Numbered from the stretch's first letter, positions 1-7,419 are shown. The stretch is DNA of 16,780 nt from Gemmatimonadota bacterium (GCA_029862935.1 JAOTWK010000029.1:1-16780), one strand, 5' to 3'. The notes: generated from the letters alone by a model not told the origin. Program-made: numbers and translations.

Positions 1-1
1 C

Positions 2-223
2 GATCGGGCCGGCCGGATTTTCGTGGACGAGACGCCCCTCACGTTTGCCGATTTCCGCGCGGCGTTCCCCGCCATGGTGACGGCACGTCAGCCGACCGGC
101 GTGTATCTCAGGGCTGATCAACGGGTCGACTACGGACAGGTTGTTCGCGTGCTCGCGGTGATGCGCGCGTCTGGAATCGGCGATGTGGGTCTGGTGGCTG
201 AAGCAGAGGAGATCGGTCGGTGA
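2..223 (+). CDS. ExbD/TolR family protein, C-terminal part (5' end outside window)
   Basis: The frame is open from the window edge and ends at TGA 221-223, giving 73 residues (DRAGRIFVDETPLTF...). This matches the end of the periplasmic domain of ExbD/TolR proteins: a short strand, then 'D..PLTFADF', then 'GVYLRADQRVDYGQVVRVLAVMR' split over a strand and helix, then a 'GIGDVGLVAE' strand. In the family, TolR or ExbD pairs with TolQ or ExbB to form the inner-membrane proton channel that powers TolA or TonB. The membrane anchor and its key Asp lie upstream, outside the window. The stop overlaps the GTG start of the next gene (GTGA). The tonB/tolA-like, tolB and pal genes that follow favour a TolR role; TolR versus ExbD cannot be settled from this fragment. 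Confidence 0.85.
   Translation, partial: DRAGRIFVDETPLTFADFRAAFPAMVTARQPTGVYLRADQRVDYGQVVRVLAVMRASGIGDVGLVAEAEEIGR
205..212 (+). promoter_or_regulatory. Ribosome binding site for the TonB/TolA-like gene
   Basis: AGAGGAGA lies 7 bases before the GTG at 220. It sits inside the end of the exbD/tolR gene and supports the overlapping GTG start of the next gene. Confidence 0.6.
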
Positions 224-921
224 GAAGTGTGCGTGCGCGTAAGCGTGCTCCGGAGAGCGGATCGTCAGGGGTCGCGCTATTTGCGACCGTCGGCGTGCAC
301 GTGCTGGCGGTCGGAATGGTCCTGACCGCGCCGCCCTTGGTGCGGCACTCCTTCGTACCGGTGTATTCGGTAGAACTCGTCGCTGCTCCTCGGCCGGAGC
401 CGCAGCAACGCAGGGCGCCCGAGGCGGTGCAACGCCCAGCTGAGGAACCGGCGCCGGTCTCGACGCAGCCCAGGCCACGACGGTCGTCAGTGTCCGAGGA
501 GACACCGCCGCCGCAGCCTGAGACACAACGGGAGCCCGCACCCCGGACGACGCCGCCCGAGCCCCCGGCGCCCGACGTCGAGCCGTCCACCGGAAGCGAT
601 CCGGCGACGGTCAAGACGAGCGGAGTCGAGTTCCCGTACCCCCAGTACCTGCGCAACATCGTCTCACAGGTGTATCGCCGCTGGCAGCGTCCATCCGGCC
701 AGGCCTCGCTCCGCGCCGAGGTGTTGTTCTTCATTCACCGCGACGGCTCGATCACGAGCTTCCAGTTCGTGAAGCGCTCGGGCAGCTTCGGGTTCGATCT
801 CGAGGCGCAAGGCGCGATCGAAGCCGCGGCAAACGCCGCCGCATTCGGTCCGCTACCGGAAGGATATTCCGCTGACGTGCTGCCGGTGACGTTCTTCTTC
901 GACCCGTCGACCGTCCGATGA
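220..921 (+). CDS. TonB/TolA-like energy transducer
   Basis: This 233-residue protein has three parts. Residues about 17-40 form a single hydrophobic segment (VALFATVGVHVLAVGMVL), after a basic N-terminus (RSVRARKRAP), so it is an N-in inner-membrane anchor. Residues about 50-130 are Pro/Glu/Arg-rich, the extended periplasm-spanning linker of TonB and TolA. Residues about 140-233 form a C-terminal domain (YPQYLRNIVSQVYRRW, then VLFFIHRDGSITSFQFVKRSG), with the strand-helix pattern of TonB_C/TolA C-terminal domains. The GTG start overlaps the upstream stop and is preceded by AGAGGAGA. Its own stop overlaps the tolB ATG (ATGA). The position between exbD/tolR and tolB implies the TolA role, carrying force to TolB-Pal. 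The linker is short and Pro-rich like TonB rather than long and helical like Escherichia TolA, so the gene symbol is left open. Confidence 0.85.
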   Translation: MRSVRARKRAPESGSSGVALFATVGVHVLAVGMVLTAPPLVRHSFVPVYSVELVAAPRPEPQQRRAPEAVQRPAEEPAPVSTQPRPRRSSVSEETPPPQPETQREPAPRTTPPEPPAPDVEPSTGSDPATVKTSGVEFPYPQYLRNIVSQVYRRWQRPSGQASLRAEVLFFIHRDGSITSFQFVKRSGSFGFDLEAQGAIEAAANAAAFGPLPEGYSADVLPVTFFFDPSTVR

Positions 922-2276
922 TGCGCCGGTGCCTCGCCGTGTTGTTGGGGCTCATCCCGGTGACCGCGTCGGCCCAGGATCCGGTGCCGCCCATCGATCA
1001 GGGTGTCCGCATCGGCATCACCTACACGCCCGGGGTTCGGCCCGGCCTGCTCGTCCTGGGAGGGCCGCAGACCGAGCTGCTCGACTCGATCCGGCAGATC
1101 CTTCGGCGGGACTTGGAATACAGTGACCAGTTTGAGGTGATCACGCTTCCTGGCGGCGACAGTCTCGTCCTGGGTTTCGGCGGGTCGGAGGACGCCGGTC
1201 CAGCTGGTGGGACGGGCACGGGACCGTTCGTCAATTACTCGCTCTACTCCGCACTGGGTGCCGATTACGCGGTAGCCGTCGTGCCCCAGCCAACCGCGTC
1301 CGAGTACGCGGTGACCGTGTTGGACGTTAACGGTCAAATCGAGCGCGCGCGGGTCCGCCTCACGGCCTCCGACCCGCGGGACGGCGCGTTCAGGATGTCG
1401 GTGCATCGAGCCGCCGACGAGGTCGTTCGGGCCACCACGGGAGACGCGGGGATTGCCGCCACGCGCTTGCTGTTTGTGCGGGGCGGTCGCCTCTACCGAG
1501 TCGACGCGGATGGCGCGGCGCTGGAGTCGGTCACGCCTCCCGAGGTCACGGCATTCTCTCCGGCGTGGCATCCCTCGGGCTCACGCGTCGCCGCGTCCGA
1601 GTTGCTCGACGGATGGGCGAAGATTGCGATCTACGACGTGGAGACGGCGTCCCGGAGAGTGGTGGCGCCTACCGGCGACCAGCTCAACATCAGTCCAGAC
1701 TTCTCGCCCGACGGGCAGACACTGGCATTTACGCGGATCACCGAGGAAGGCGCGGAGGTGTATCGGTATAACCTCTCGCGTGACTGTTGTTTAGAGCGCT
1801 TGACCGTGGGACGCTTTTCCGATAATCTATCACCCACGTTCAGCCCCGACGGGCGACAGATCGGGTTCGTCTCCACGAGAGCCGGTGGGACGCAGATCTA
1901 CGTCATGGCGGCTGACGGGACAGGGCAAGAGCTGTTCGCCCCCTTCGACTATGGGGTGACGGGCAACTCGAATGCCCCAAGTTGGTCACCGGACGGTTTG
2001 CATATCGCGTTTCACCGCGACGTGGCAGGCAGCCCGCAGGTGTTCGTGATGGATGCCAGGTCGCGCGTGGTGCGTCAGTTGACGAGCGCGGGCCGGAATC
2101 ACGACCCGGCGTGGGCACCGGACGGCCGGCATATCGCGTTTGTTTCGACGCGAACGGGCCGGCGGCAGGTGTGGATCATGGACGTCGAGACCGGTCGGGT
2201 GCGACAACTCACGACCATGGGCGATGCTCGGTTGCCGTCCTGGTCTCCTCGCATACCGGAGCAGACACAACCCTAA
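918..2276 (+). CDS. tolB: Tol-Pal system beta-propeller protein TolB
   Basis: The protein has 452 residues, near the usual TolB length of about 430. Residues 1-19 are a Sec signal peptide (MMRRCLAVLLGLIP...) with a likely cut after Ala-Ser-Ala, leaving Gln20. An N-terminal alpha/beta domain follows (GVRIGITYTPG..., then RRDLEYSDQFEVI). The C-terminal half is a six-bladed propeller with repeated WD40-like/PD40 motifs: SPAWHPSG, SPDFSPDG, SPTFSPDG, APSWSPDG, DPAWAPDG and a last PSWSP. TolB is a periplasmic protein that binds Pal and the TolA-type transducer during outer-membrane constriction. The ATG overlaps the stop of the preceding gene (ATGA), and no clear Shine-Dalgarno site is visible, so translation is probably coupled. 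The next gene is pal, which is the classic order. Confidence 0.93.
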   Translation: MMRRCLAVLLGLIPVTASAQDPVPPIDQGVRIGITYTPGVRPGLLVLGGPQTELLDSIRQILRRDLEYSDQFEVITLPGGDSLVLGFGGSEDAGPAGGTGTGPFVNYSLYSALGADYAVAVVPQPTASEYAVTVLDVNGQIERARVRLTASDPRDGAFRMSVHRAADEVVRATTGDAGIAATRLLFVRGGRLYRVDADGAALESVTPPEVTAFSPAWHPSGSRVAASELLDGWAKIAIYDVETASRRVVAPTGDQLNISPDFSPDGQTLAFTRITEEGAEVYRYNLSRDCCLERLTVGRFSDNLSPTFSPDGRQIGFVSTRAGGTQIYVMAADGTGQELFAPFDYGVTGNSNAPSWSPDGLHIAFHRDVAGSPQVFVMDARSRVVRQLTSAGRNHDPAWAPDGRHIAFVSTRTGRRQVWIMDVETGRVRQLTTMGDARLPSWSPRIPEQTQP

Positions 2277-2296
2277 GCCTTCAGCATGGAGCAGAA

Positions 2297-2923
2297 ATGA
2301 AAGCCAAGTTCACAGTCCTTCTCGGGATGGCGGCCATCATCGTGGCGGCCGCGTGCGGTGGACAGCCGGAACCGGTGATCCCGCAGCCCGACCCCGACTC
2401 GATCGCGCGCGAGCAGGCTCGCCGTGACTCGATCGCCCGCGAGCAGGCCCGGCTCGACAGCATTCGTCGTGCCCAGGCGGAACAGGACCGCATTCGACGC
2501 GAGCGGGAAGAGGCGGCGCGGCGTGAGGCGGCGATCACGGCCGAGGTGAGACAGATGCTTGCCTCCGTGGTCAACTTCGACTTCGATCGGTCGAACATCA
2601 GGATGGGGCGTGACACGGACATGCTGCAGCAGAAGCTCTCCATTCTGCAGGCCAATCCGGCGCTGCGCATCGAGGTCACCGGTCACTGCGACGAGCGCGG
2701 CTCGGATGAGTACAACATGGCGCTCGGCATGCGGCGTGCGAACGCTGCGAAGAAGTGGCTGACCGACCGCGGTGTTGCCGAGTCGCGGATCACCGTGCGT
2801 TCGATGGGTGAGGAGCAGCCCAAGATGATGGGCAGCACCGAGGACGCGTGGGCGCAGAATCGTCGCGACGAGTTTTCCATCACCGCGGGCGGTGACAAGT
2901 TGGTGAAACCGGCCGGCATGTGA
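2297..2923 (+). CDS. pal: Peptidoglycan-associated lipoprotein Pal
   Basis: The ATG at 2297 is chosen because it begins a lipoprotein signal peptide (MKAKFTVLLGMAAIIVAAAC) and has GGAG 6 bases upstream; the open frame extends further upstream only as a shadow of tolB. The product has 208 residues. The lipid-bearing Cys ends the sequence AAAC at residue 20. Residues about 34-75 form a charged helical linker built on a 10-residue repeat (see separate entry). Residues about 90-205 are an OmpA-like domain: VNFDFDRSNI, VTGHCDERGSDEYNMALGMR, RRANAAKKWL and ITVRSMGEEQP. The Asp and Arg residues match those that bind diaminopimelate in peptidoglycan. Pal anchors the outer membrane to the cell wall and binds TolB. 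The stop overlaps the GTG of the next gene. Confidence 0.95.
   Translation: MKAKFTVLLGMAAIIVAAACGGQPEPVIPQPDPDSIAREQARRDSIAREQARLDSIRRAQAEQDRIRREREEAARREAAITAEVRQMLASVVNFDFDRSNIRMGRDTDMLQQKLSILQANPALRIEVTGHCDERGSDEYNMALGMRRANAAKKWLTDRGVAESRITVRSMGEEQPKMMGSTEDAWAQNRRDEFSITAGGDKLVKPAGM
2396..2515 (+). repeat. 30-bp / 10-residue tandem repeat in the Pal linker
   Basis: Four consecutive 30-base units start at 2396, 2426, 2456 and 2486. They encode DSIAREQARR, DSIAREQARL, DSIRRAQAEQ and DRIRREREEA. The first two units are nearly identical in DNA, which suggests recent duplication; the others have drifted. The repeat makes a highly charged helix between the lipid anchor and the peptidoglycan-binding domain. 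Confidence 0.8.
2880..2895 (+). other. 16-base palindromic hairpin at the end of pal
   Basis: TCACCGC (2880-2886) and GCGGTGA (2889-2895) are perfect complements separated by GG. The element is inside the pal coding region, about 25 bases before the cpoB-like start. It could fold in mRNA and affect coupling, but a 7-bp match is near what chance gives in GC-rich DNA. Confidence 0.3.
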
Positions 2924-3690
2924 GGCAATTCGCGCTTCTCGCGGTCGTGGCGGTCGCTCTGAGCGCATGTGCGCTCAAGAGTGACGTGCGGCGCGTAGAA
3001 GAGCGACTGATAGAAATGCAGGCAGAGACAGCCCGCACCGATTCGGTGCGGGCTGTCGTGCTTGACCTCATCGTGACGCTCCAGGAACAGATCGCCGACT
3101 CCCTGGGCACGCTCGATCGGCAACTGACGTCGTTTCAGGGTGACGTGCGTACTGACATGACTGAGGTCCAGCGCCAGTTGGTCCAGATCCAAGAACTCAC
3201 TGGTCAGAGCCAGCAGCGGCTGTCCGATCTCAGAGGGCAGCTCGATACCCGGCTGGTGGAGGCGCGCTCTCAGCCCCGAGAAGGCCAACCGCAGGATACG
3301 CTGGGAGGTGGCGGGATCGCGGCGCAGGAGCTGTACGATCTCTCGTTGCAGCAGCTGCGGCGGGGCAGTCCGGAGACCGCGCGCGCCGGATTTCGCAAAT
3401 TTCTAGGGGATTTTCCCGAGCACCCGCTCGCGGCTGACGCGCGGTTCTTCCTTGGTGAGTCGTGGGGGGAGGGATATCCCGACTCAGCCGCAGCCGCGTA
3501 CGAGCAAGTGGTGAGGCGCGACCCTGATTCGCGCCGGGCACCGACGGCACTCTATCGCCTGGGCCTCCTTGCGGAGCGCCGTGGGGACCAACGGGCTGCG
3601 GAGGTGTACTACAGTCGTGTCATCGCGGGGTATCCGCGATCCGAAGAAGCACAGCTCGCGCGCACGAAGCTCGGCAACCCCGACCGGTAG
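2920..3690 (+). CDS. CpoB/YbgF-like lipoprotein with coiled coil and TPR repeats
   Basis: The 256-residue product starts at a GTG that overlaps the pal stop. Residues 1-17 are a lipoprotein signal with lipobox LSAC (Cys17). In Escherichia CpoB/YbgF the signal is not a lipobox, so lipidation is a difference here. Residues about 18-110 are a heptad-like coiled coil (VRRVEERLIEMQAE, later LVQIQELTGQSQQRLSDL), as in the trimerising N-terminus of YbgF. Residues about 130-256 hold about three TPR units (LYDLSLQQLRRGSPETARAG, AADARFFLGESW, APTALYRLGLLAERRGDQ). In the family CpoB works with Tol-Pal and coordinates outer-membrane constriction with peptidoglycan synthesis. The place directly after pal is conserved. 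A strong inverted repeat lies within its first 140 bases. Confidence 0.88.
   Translation: MRQFALLAVVAVALSACALKSDVRRVEERLIEMQAETARTDSVRAVVLDLIVTLQEQIADSLGTLDRQLTSFQGDVRTDMTEVQRQLVQIQELTGQSQQRLSDLRGQLDTRLVEARSQPREGQPQDTLGGGGIAAQELYDLSLQQLRRGSPETARAGFRKFLGDFPEHPLAADARFFLGESWGEGYPDSAAAAYEQVVRRDPDSRRAPTALYRLGLLAERRGDQRAAEVYYSRVIAGYPRSEEAQLARTKLGNPDR
3027..3057 (+). other. Perfect 14-bp inverted repeat (3-base loop) inside cpoB-like gene
   Basis: GACAGCCCGCACCG (3027-3040) is followed by ATT and then its exact reverse complement CGGTGCGGGCTGTC (3044-3057). No T-run follows, so it is not a standard intrinsic terminator. It lies about 107 bases into the coding region and codes for part of the coiled coil (ETARTDSVRAV). 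It should form a very stable mRNA stem between pal and the downstream genes. Confidence 0.85.
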
Positions 3691-3696
3691 GGCGGG

Positions 3697-3711
3697 GCGG
3701 ATGCGGTCCGC
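3697..3711 (+). other. Small hairpin in the 27-base gap before tatC-lptD
   Basis: GCGGA (3697-3701), loop TGCGG, TCCGC (3707-3711) lies between the cpoB-like stop and the tatC ATG. It may lightly affect translation start, but a 5-bp stem is weak evidence. Confidence 0.25.
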
Positions 3712-3717
3712 TTCCAC

Positions 3718-6700
3718 ATGAGTGCCAAGACCCCCAAGGGCGAAATGCCCTTTCTGGAGCACCTCGAAGAGCTGAGGTGGCGCATCCTCTGGAGCCTCGT
3801 GGCTTTGGTGGTTGGATCAGTCATTGGGTTCTACCTGCTGCAGCGCTTTGACGTCTTCACGCTCCTCAAGGACCCGATAGCCCCGTACCTCCCCGAGGGC
3901 AAGCTCTTCATCACGCGACCAACGGACGCGTTCCTCATCACGCTCAAACTGGCCATCGTGATCGGGGCGATCTTGGCGTCGCCGGTGATTTTCGCCCAGT
4001 TGTGGCGGTTCCTCGCGCCTGCCCTGTACGAACACGAGCGCCGCTACATCGTGCCGGCGCTCATCGCCGGACTGGGACTGTTCCTCGCTGGTGTCCTGAT
4101 GGCCTACAAATGGGTGCTGCCGGCTGTCTTTCGGATCCTCTACGGATTTCGCATCGGCGACATCGAGTGGATCATCACGGCCGACGCCTACTTCGGATTC
4201 GCCACACGAACGATTCTCGCGTTCGGAATCATGTTTCAGCTACCAATCGTTATGGTGCTGTTGTCGTCGATTGGACTGATCCGTCCGCAGACCTTTGCCC
4301 GACACCGTCCGATCGCGTTGGTGTTCGCCTCGATCTTCGCGGCGCTACTCACACCGCCCGATCCGGTTTCGATGCTCATGATGATGGTGCCGCTCATGGT
4401 CCTGTACGAGGTCGGCATCATCGTCTCGCGCACTCTGGTCAAGCGGCGTTCGCGCCATACCATCGGGACGGTGGTCATCGCAACGATCCTCACCCTGGGG
4501 ATCCCGAACGGTGCCGACGCACAGGAGCGTCCCGAGCGGCCGCCCAAACCCGTTGGTGCCGCGGTGCAGCAGCAGGACACGGCCCGCGTCCGGCGCGACT
4601 CCGTTCTGCAACCGGTCGACACCGCTGCCGCCCGGCGTCTCGGGCTGCCCACCGCGCCCTCGCAGGCATTTCCGGCGCCCGACTCCATCATGCGAGAGCT
4701 GCTGACCCGTGAGGGATTCGCGGTCACCCGGTACGTGGGTGACAGCATCACACTGTTCGGTGAGTCCCGTGAGGTGGTCTTAGTTGGCCGTGCCATGGTC
4801 GAACGGGAAGGGAGTACACTGGAAGCGGGGCAGGTGAGTTTCCAGGAATCGGACTGCCGGTTGTTGGCGGGAGGCGAGCCTCGACCAGTGCTCTTTGACA
4901 ACGAGACGGTGCTGGTCGGCGACGACATGCGGTATGATACCTGCCTTCGACGGGGCACCGTGCCGAGGGCGCTCACGAGCTTCATGCAGTCGGGTGTCAA
5001 CTGGTATCTGCGGGGAGGGCTCGAGGTCGACTCGGCGTCCACGCGCATCTATGGCGCGTCGAACCAGATCACCAGCTGCGATCACCCATCGCCGCACTAT
5101 CACATCAGCGCGCACAACGTGAAGTGGGTAAACAACACCATCATCGTCGCGCGGCCTGCCGTGCTGTACGTGCGTGACGTGCCAGTGTTGTGGCTCCCCT
5201 TCATCTTTCAGGATGTACGTCCCGGGCGCCGATCCGGCATTCTCATTCCGCGCTTCGGGTTCAACGATCTCGTGCGGCCCAGTGAGGGTTATCGGCGCCA
5301 CGTCTCGAACATCGGCTACTACTTCGCGATCAACAACTACGTCGATTTCCAGGGCTCCCTCGACTGGTTCGACGGCAACTACATTGGGCTCAACGGTCAG
5401 TTTCGGTATCGCTGGCTCGATCGGTTCCTGTCGGGTGGTGTCTCGGCATCTTGGATCTTGGAGGATGGACAAGAGGGAGTGCCGGGCGCGCGCTCAATGC
5501 GATTGCAGTGGAACCACCAGCAGACCTTCGATCAACGCACGCGGCTCACCGCGGCCGTAGATTACGCAACGAGCGCCCGGGTCGTGCAACAGAACTCGAT
5601 TGACCCGTTTCTCCAGACCGCGACGCTGTCGAGCCGCATCAACTTCAACAAGCAATTCAACTGGGGCACGTTTTCGGTTGGGGGGAATCACTCGCAGGAC
5701 CTGAGCAACGGGACGGTGTCGCAGACGCTTCCGACCGTGAGTCTCACCCCGTCGCCGATCTCACTGTGGAGCGATGCGACGTGGTCACCCGCGTTCTCGC
5801 TCAGCAATTCCCGAACGCTCAATCAGACGCCGGGAACCGTCATCCCGCTGGCGCCGGTCGGCGGGCAGGAGGTGTTTGACACGTTACTCACCGACACGCG
5901 AACAACGACGTTTTCATTCCGCACGCCGCTCCGTGTCGGGCGATGGAACTGGGCCAACGACATCTCCGTCAGGGATTTTCGGACTACTCGTCCGCCCGCG
6001 CCATTGGTGTTTCCCGATCCAAACGATCCCGCGGACTCGGTGACCCGATACTACGGAGAGGATTTCCGTTCGGAGGTCGACTGGAACACGGGGATCAACC
6101 TCCCCATCCTGTTTGCGTCAAGCTGGAAGCTTCAGCCCTCGGTTGGTATTCGAAACACGACGGGCGGGGCGTTTCTCCTGCGCAACCGGTTTACAGGCGG
6201 TGACTTCGTAGCCCAGGGCAAACGGCTGTCGCTGAGCGTCAGCCTGTCGCCGACCGTGTTTGGCTTCTTCCCCGGTGTTGGCCCCCTGTCCCGCATCCGG
6301 CACTCCCTCTCGCCCAGGCTGAGCTGGACCTACTCGCCGAAAGCCACCGTGCCGGAAGCGTATGCACGCGCACTCGACCCCACGGGCCAATCGTCGTCGA
6401 GGGAGAGTCCCGCGGTCCAGCGGATCAGCCTCTCCCTTTCTCAAACGTTCGAGGGCAAGCTGAAGCCGGCGGAGGGTGATACGGTCGCGGATCCCCGACA
6501 AGCAAGGAAGACCAAACTGCTCAGCATCCAGACCTCGCCCATCGAATTCGATGTCGAGCAGGCCAAGGAAGAGGGAAGAAACGGCTGGACGACCCAGCGA
6601 CTCACCAACCGGCTCACGAGCGATCTGCTACCGGGTTTCTCACTGGGGATGACGCACGACCTGTGGGACGGCCCGGTCGGGTTCGACACCACGGCATTCG

Positions 6701-7257
6701 ACCCGTTTCTCACGACCGTGTCCGCGCGCTTCACAGTCTCGGCAAACACCTTCAACCGACTCCTGGGGTTGGTGACGGGTGGTGCAGGCGAGCCCTCCGT
6801 CGAGTCGGATCCCGAAGCAATCGATATCGGTCTCGACGATCCGGTCCAGCCGGCCGGCACAGGACTCGGTCCGACCAGTCGGCTCGATCGTGACTTCGGC
6901 GAGCCAATGCGACGGGGCCGGGGCGTACAGGCGTCTGTGACGTACGACGATCAACGTACGCGCCCCCGGGTCACCGCTCAGGGTGAAGAGATCGAGGCGG
7001 TGGCGAACCGTACGCTTGGGTTTGCGATCTCCTTTGCGCCGACTCCCGGGTGGTCCGTGTCATGGAACACCCAATACAACATGACGCTCAAGCAGTTCGG
7101 GCAGCACGTCCTGCGTCTAGATCGCACCATGCATCGGTGGCGTGCGACGTTCGCGTTCCTGAAGGCCCCAAACGGGAACTTCTCGTTCAACTTCTACATC
7201 TCGTTGCTCGACGAGCCCGAACTCAAATTCCAGTATGACCAACGCACTCTGCGCTGA
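3718..7257 (+). CDS. TatC - LptD-like fusion protein (twin-arginine translocase subunit joined to LPS assembly protein)
   Basis: This single frame encodes 1179 residues. Residues 1-241 are a full TatC: the N-terminal FLEHLEELRWR, six hydrophobic segments, FGIMFQLP (Gln where Escherichia has the Glu of FGVSFEVP), LTPPDP, and VLYEVG before the usual C-terminus. Family TatC is about 240-260 residues. Residues 242-268 look like a Sec signal peptide: basic KRRSRH, a hydrophobic stretch, and Ala-Asp-Ala before Gln269. Residues about 330-475 are an OstA/LptD N-terminal domain (ITLFGESREVVLVG, ITSCDHPSPHYHISA, VLWLPFIFQD), with Cys at 380, 409 and 454. Residues about 500-1179 alternate aromatic strands as in the LptD outer-membrane barrel. 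TatC moves folded Tat substrates at the inner membrane; LptD inserts LPS in the outer membrane. The TatC C-terminus is cytoplasmic, so the linker could insert like a signal peptide and be cut to release LptD. No good internal start is visible. The start has no strong Shine-Dalgarno site. Confidence 0.88.
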   Translation: MSAKTPKGEMPFLEHLEELRWRILWSLVALVVGSVIGFYLLQRFDVFTLLKDPIAPYLPEGKLFITRPTDAFLITLKLAIVIGAILASPVIFAQLWRFLAPALYEHERRYIVPALIAGLGLFLAGVLMAYKWVLPAVFRILYGFRIGDIEWIITADAYFGFATRTILAFGIMFQLPIVMVLLSSIGLIRPQTFARHRPIALVFASIFAALLTPPDPVSMLMMMVPLMVLYEVGIIVSRTLVKRRSRHTIGTVVIATILTLGIPNGADAQERPERPPKPVGAAVQQQDTARVRRDSVLQPVDTAAARRLGLPTAPSQAFPAPDSIMRELLTREGFAVTRYVGDSITLFGESREVVLVGRAMVEREGSTLEAGQVSFQESDCRLLAGGEPRPVLFDNETVLVGDDMRYDTCLRRGTVPRALTSFMQSGVNWYLRGGLEVDSASTRIYGASNQITSCDHPSPHYHISAHNVKWVNNTIIVARPAVLYVRDVPVLWLPFIFQDVRPGRRSGILIPRFGFNDLVRPSEGYRRHVSNIGYYFAINNYVDFQGSLDWFDGNYIGLNGQFRYRWLDRFLSGGVSASWILEDGQEGVPGARSMRLQWNHQQTFDQRTRLTAAVDYATSARVVQQNSIDPFLQTATLSSRINFNKQFNWGTFSVGGNHSQDLSNGTVSQTLPTVSLTPSPISLWSDATWSPAFSLSNSRTLNQTPGTVIPLAPVGGQEVFDTLLTDTRTTTFSFRTPLRVGRWNWANDISVRDFRTTRPPAPLVFPDPNDPADSVTRYYGEDFRSEVDWNTGINLPILFASSWKLQPSVGIRNTTGGAFLLRNRFTGGDFVAQGKRLSLSVSLSPTVFGFFPGVGPLSRIRHSLSPRLSWTYSPKATVPEAYARALDPTGQSSSRESPAVQRISLSLSQTFEGKLKPAEGDTVADPRQARKTKLLSIQTSPIEFDVEQAKEEGRNGWTTQRLTNRLTSDLLPGFSLGMTHDLWDGPVGFDTTAFDPFLTTVSARFTVSANTFNRLLGLVTGGAGEPSVESDPEAIDIGLDDPVQPAGTGLGPTSRLDRDFGEPMRRGRGVQASVTYDDQRTRPRVTAQGEEIEAVANRTLGFAISFAPTPGWSVSWNTQYNMTLKQFGQHVLRLDRTMHRWRATFAFLKAPNGNFSFNFYISLLDEPELKFQYDQRTLR
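4441..4521 (+). other. Internal signal-peptide-like segment at the TatC/LptD junction
   Basis: Residues 242-268 of the fusion read KRRSRH, then about 14 hydrophobic residues (TIGTVVIATILTLG), then IPNGADA and Gln269. This is the n-h-c layout of a Sec signal peptide with an A-x-A site. The only canonical internal start nearby is GTG 4471-4473 (Val252), which would drop the basic residues and has only GGGA 2 bases upstream. A CTG at 4435 would give a better signal peptide but is a rare start codon with no clear ribosome site. Confidence 0.65.
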
Positions 7258-7282
7258 GCACGCTCCGAAATCACGATCAGGT

Positions 7283-7318
7283 GTCCCCCCTCGGGGACAA
7301 GCACACACGTCGGTGTGT
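7283..7318 (+). terminator. Two adjacent hairpins after lptD, probable intrinsic terminator
   Basis: GTCCCC (7283-7288) / GGGGAC (7293-7298) with loop CCTC is followed by ACACAC (7303-7308) / GTGTGT (7313-7318) with loop GTCG. The second stem is followed by TCTTTGT, a weak T-rich tail. Both stems are perfect but only 6 bp long. They lie 25-60 bases after the lptD stop and would end the Tol-Pal/tatC-lptD transcription unit. Confidence 0.5.
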
Positions 7319-7321
7319 TCT

Positions 7322-7348
7322 TTGTAAGTTGTTGCTATTTAATAACAT
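7322..7348 (+). promoter_or_regulatory. Candidate promoter in AT-rich patch before the lipoprotein gene
   Basis: The stretch 7319-7352 is strikingly AT-rich for this window (TTTGTAAGTTGTTG, then CTATTTAATAACATAG). TTGTAA (7322-7327) and TAACAT (7343-7348) resemble -35 and -10 boxes, but the spacing is 15 bases rather than 17. It is placed just after the terminator-like hairpins and about 70 bases before the lipoprotein ATG, as a promoter should be. The exact boxes are uncertain. Confidence 0.35.
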
Positions 7349-7419
7349 AGAGTGATTCCTGAACGCGGCATGCTCCGTGCACCTTGCGCATATTGGAAAC
7401 ATCGAGAGGGAATGGGACC

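Larger units (their letters stand above)
7258..7419. other. 162-base intergenic region between lptD and the lipoprotein gene
   Basis: It contains the paired hairpins at 7283-7318 and the AT-rich promoter candidate at 7319-7352. The rest shows no coding signal. The GAGAGGG ribosome site (7404-7410) serves the lipoprotein gene. Confidence 0.7.

Noticed and set aside
735..1571. Long reverse-strand open frame (278 codons) across the tonB/tolB region
   Set aside because: It lies antisense to two well-recognised genes, its product is low-complexity Arg/Gly/His-rich with no family resemblance, and such frames are common in GC-rich DNA.
1982..2296. Upstream extension of pal and of other genes (for example hutI from 11682, lipoprotein from 7384)
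   Set aside because: The extensions are readings of the preceding gene in another frame or would bury the signal peptide; the internal starts at 2297, 11907 and 7420 fit family length and lipoprotein signals.
2273..2968. Reverse-strand open frame across pal
   Set aside because: It is a shadow of pal, with biased composition and no recognisable domain.
3457..3485. GAGTCG / CGACTC inverted repeat with inner GGGATATCCC in the cpoB-like gene
   Set aside because: Arms are short and widely spaced and well within chance expectation.
4236..5472. Two reverse-strand open frames across the TatC/LptD junction, considered as an explanation for the missing stop
   Set aside because: The products are Ser/Arg-rich or Val/Asp-rich shadows, while the forward frame is convincingly TatC and LptD on both sides.
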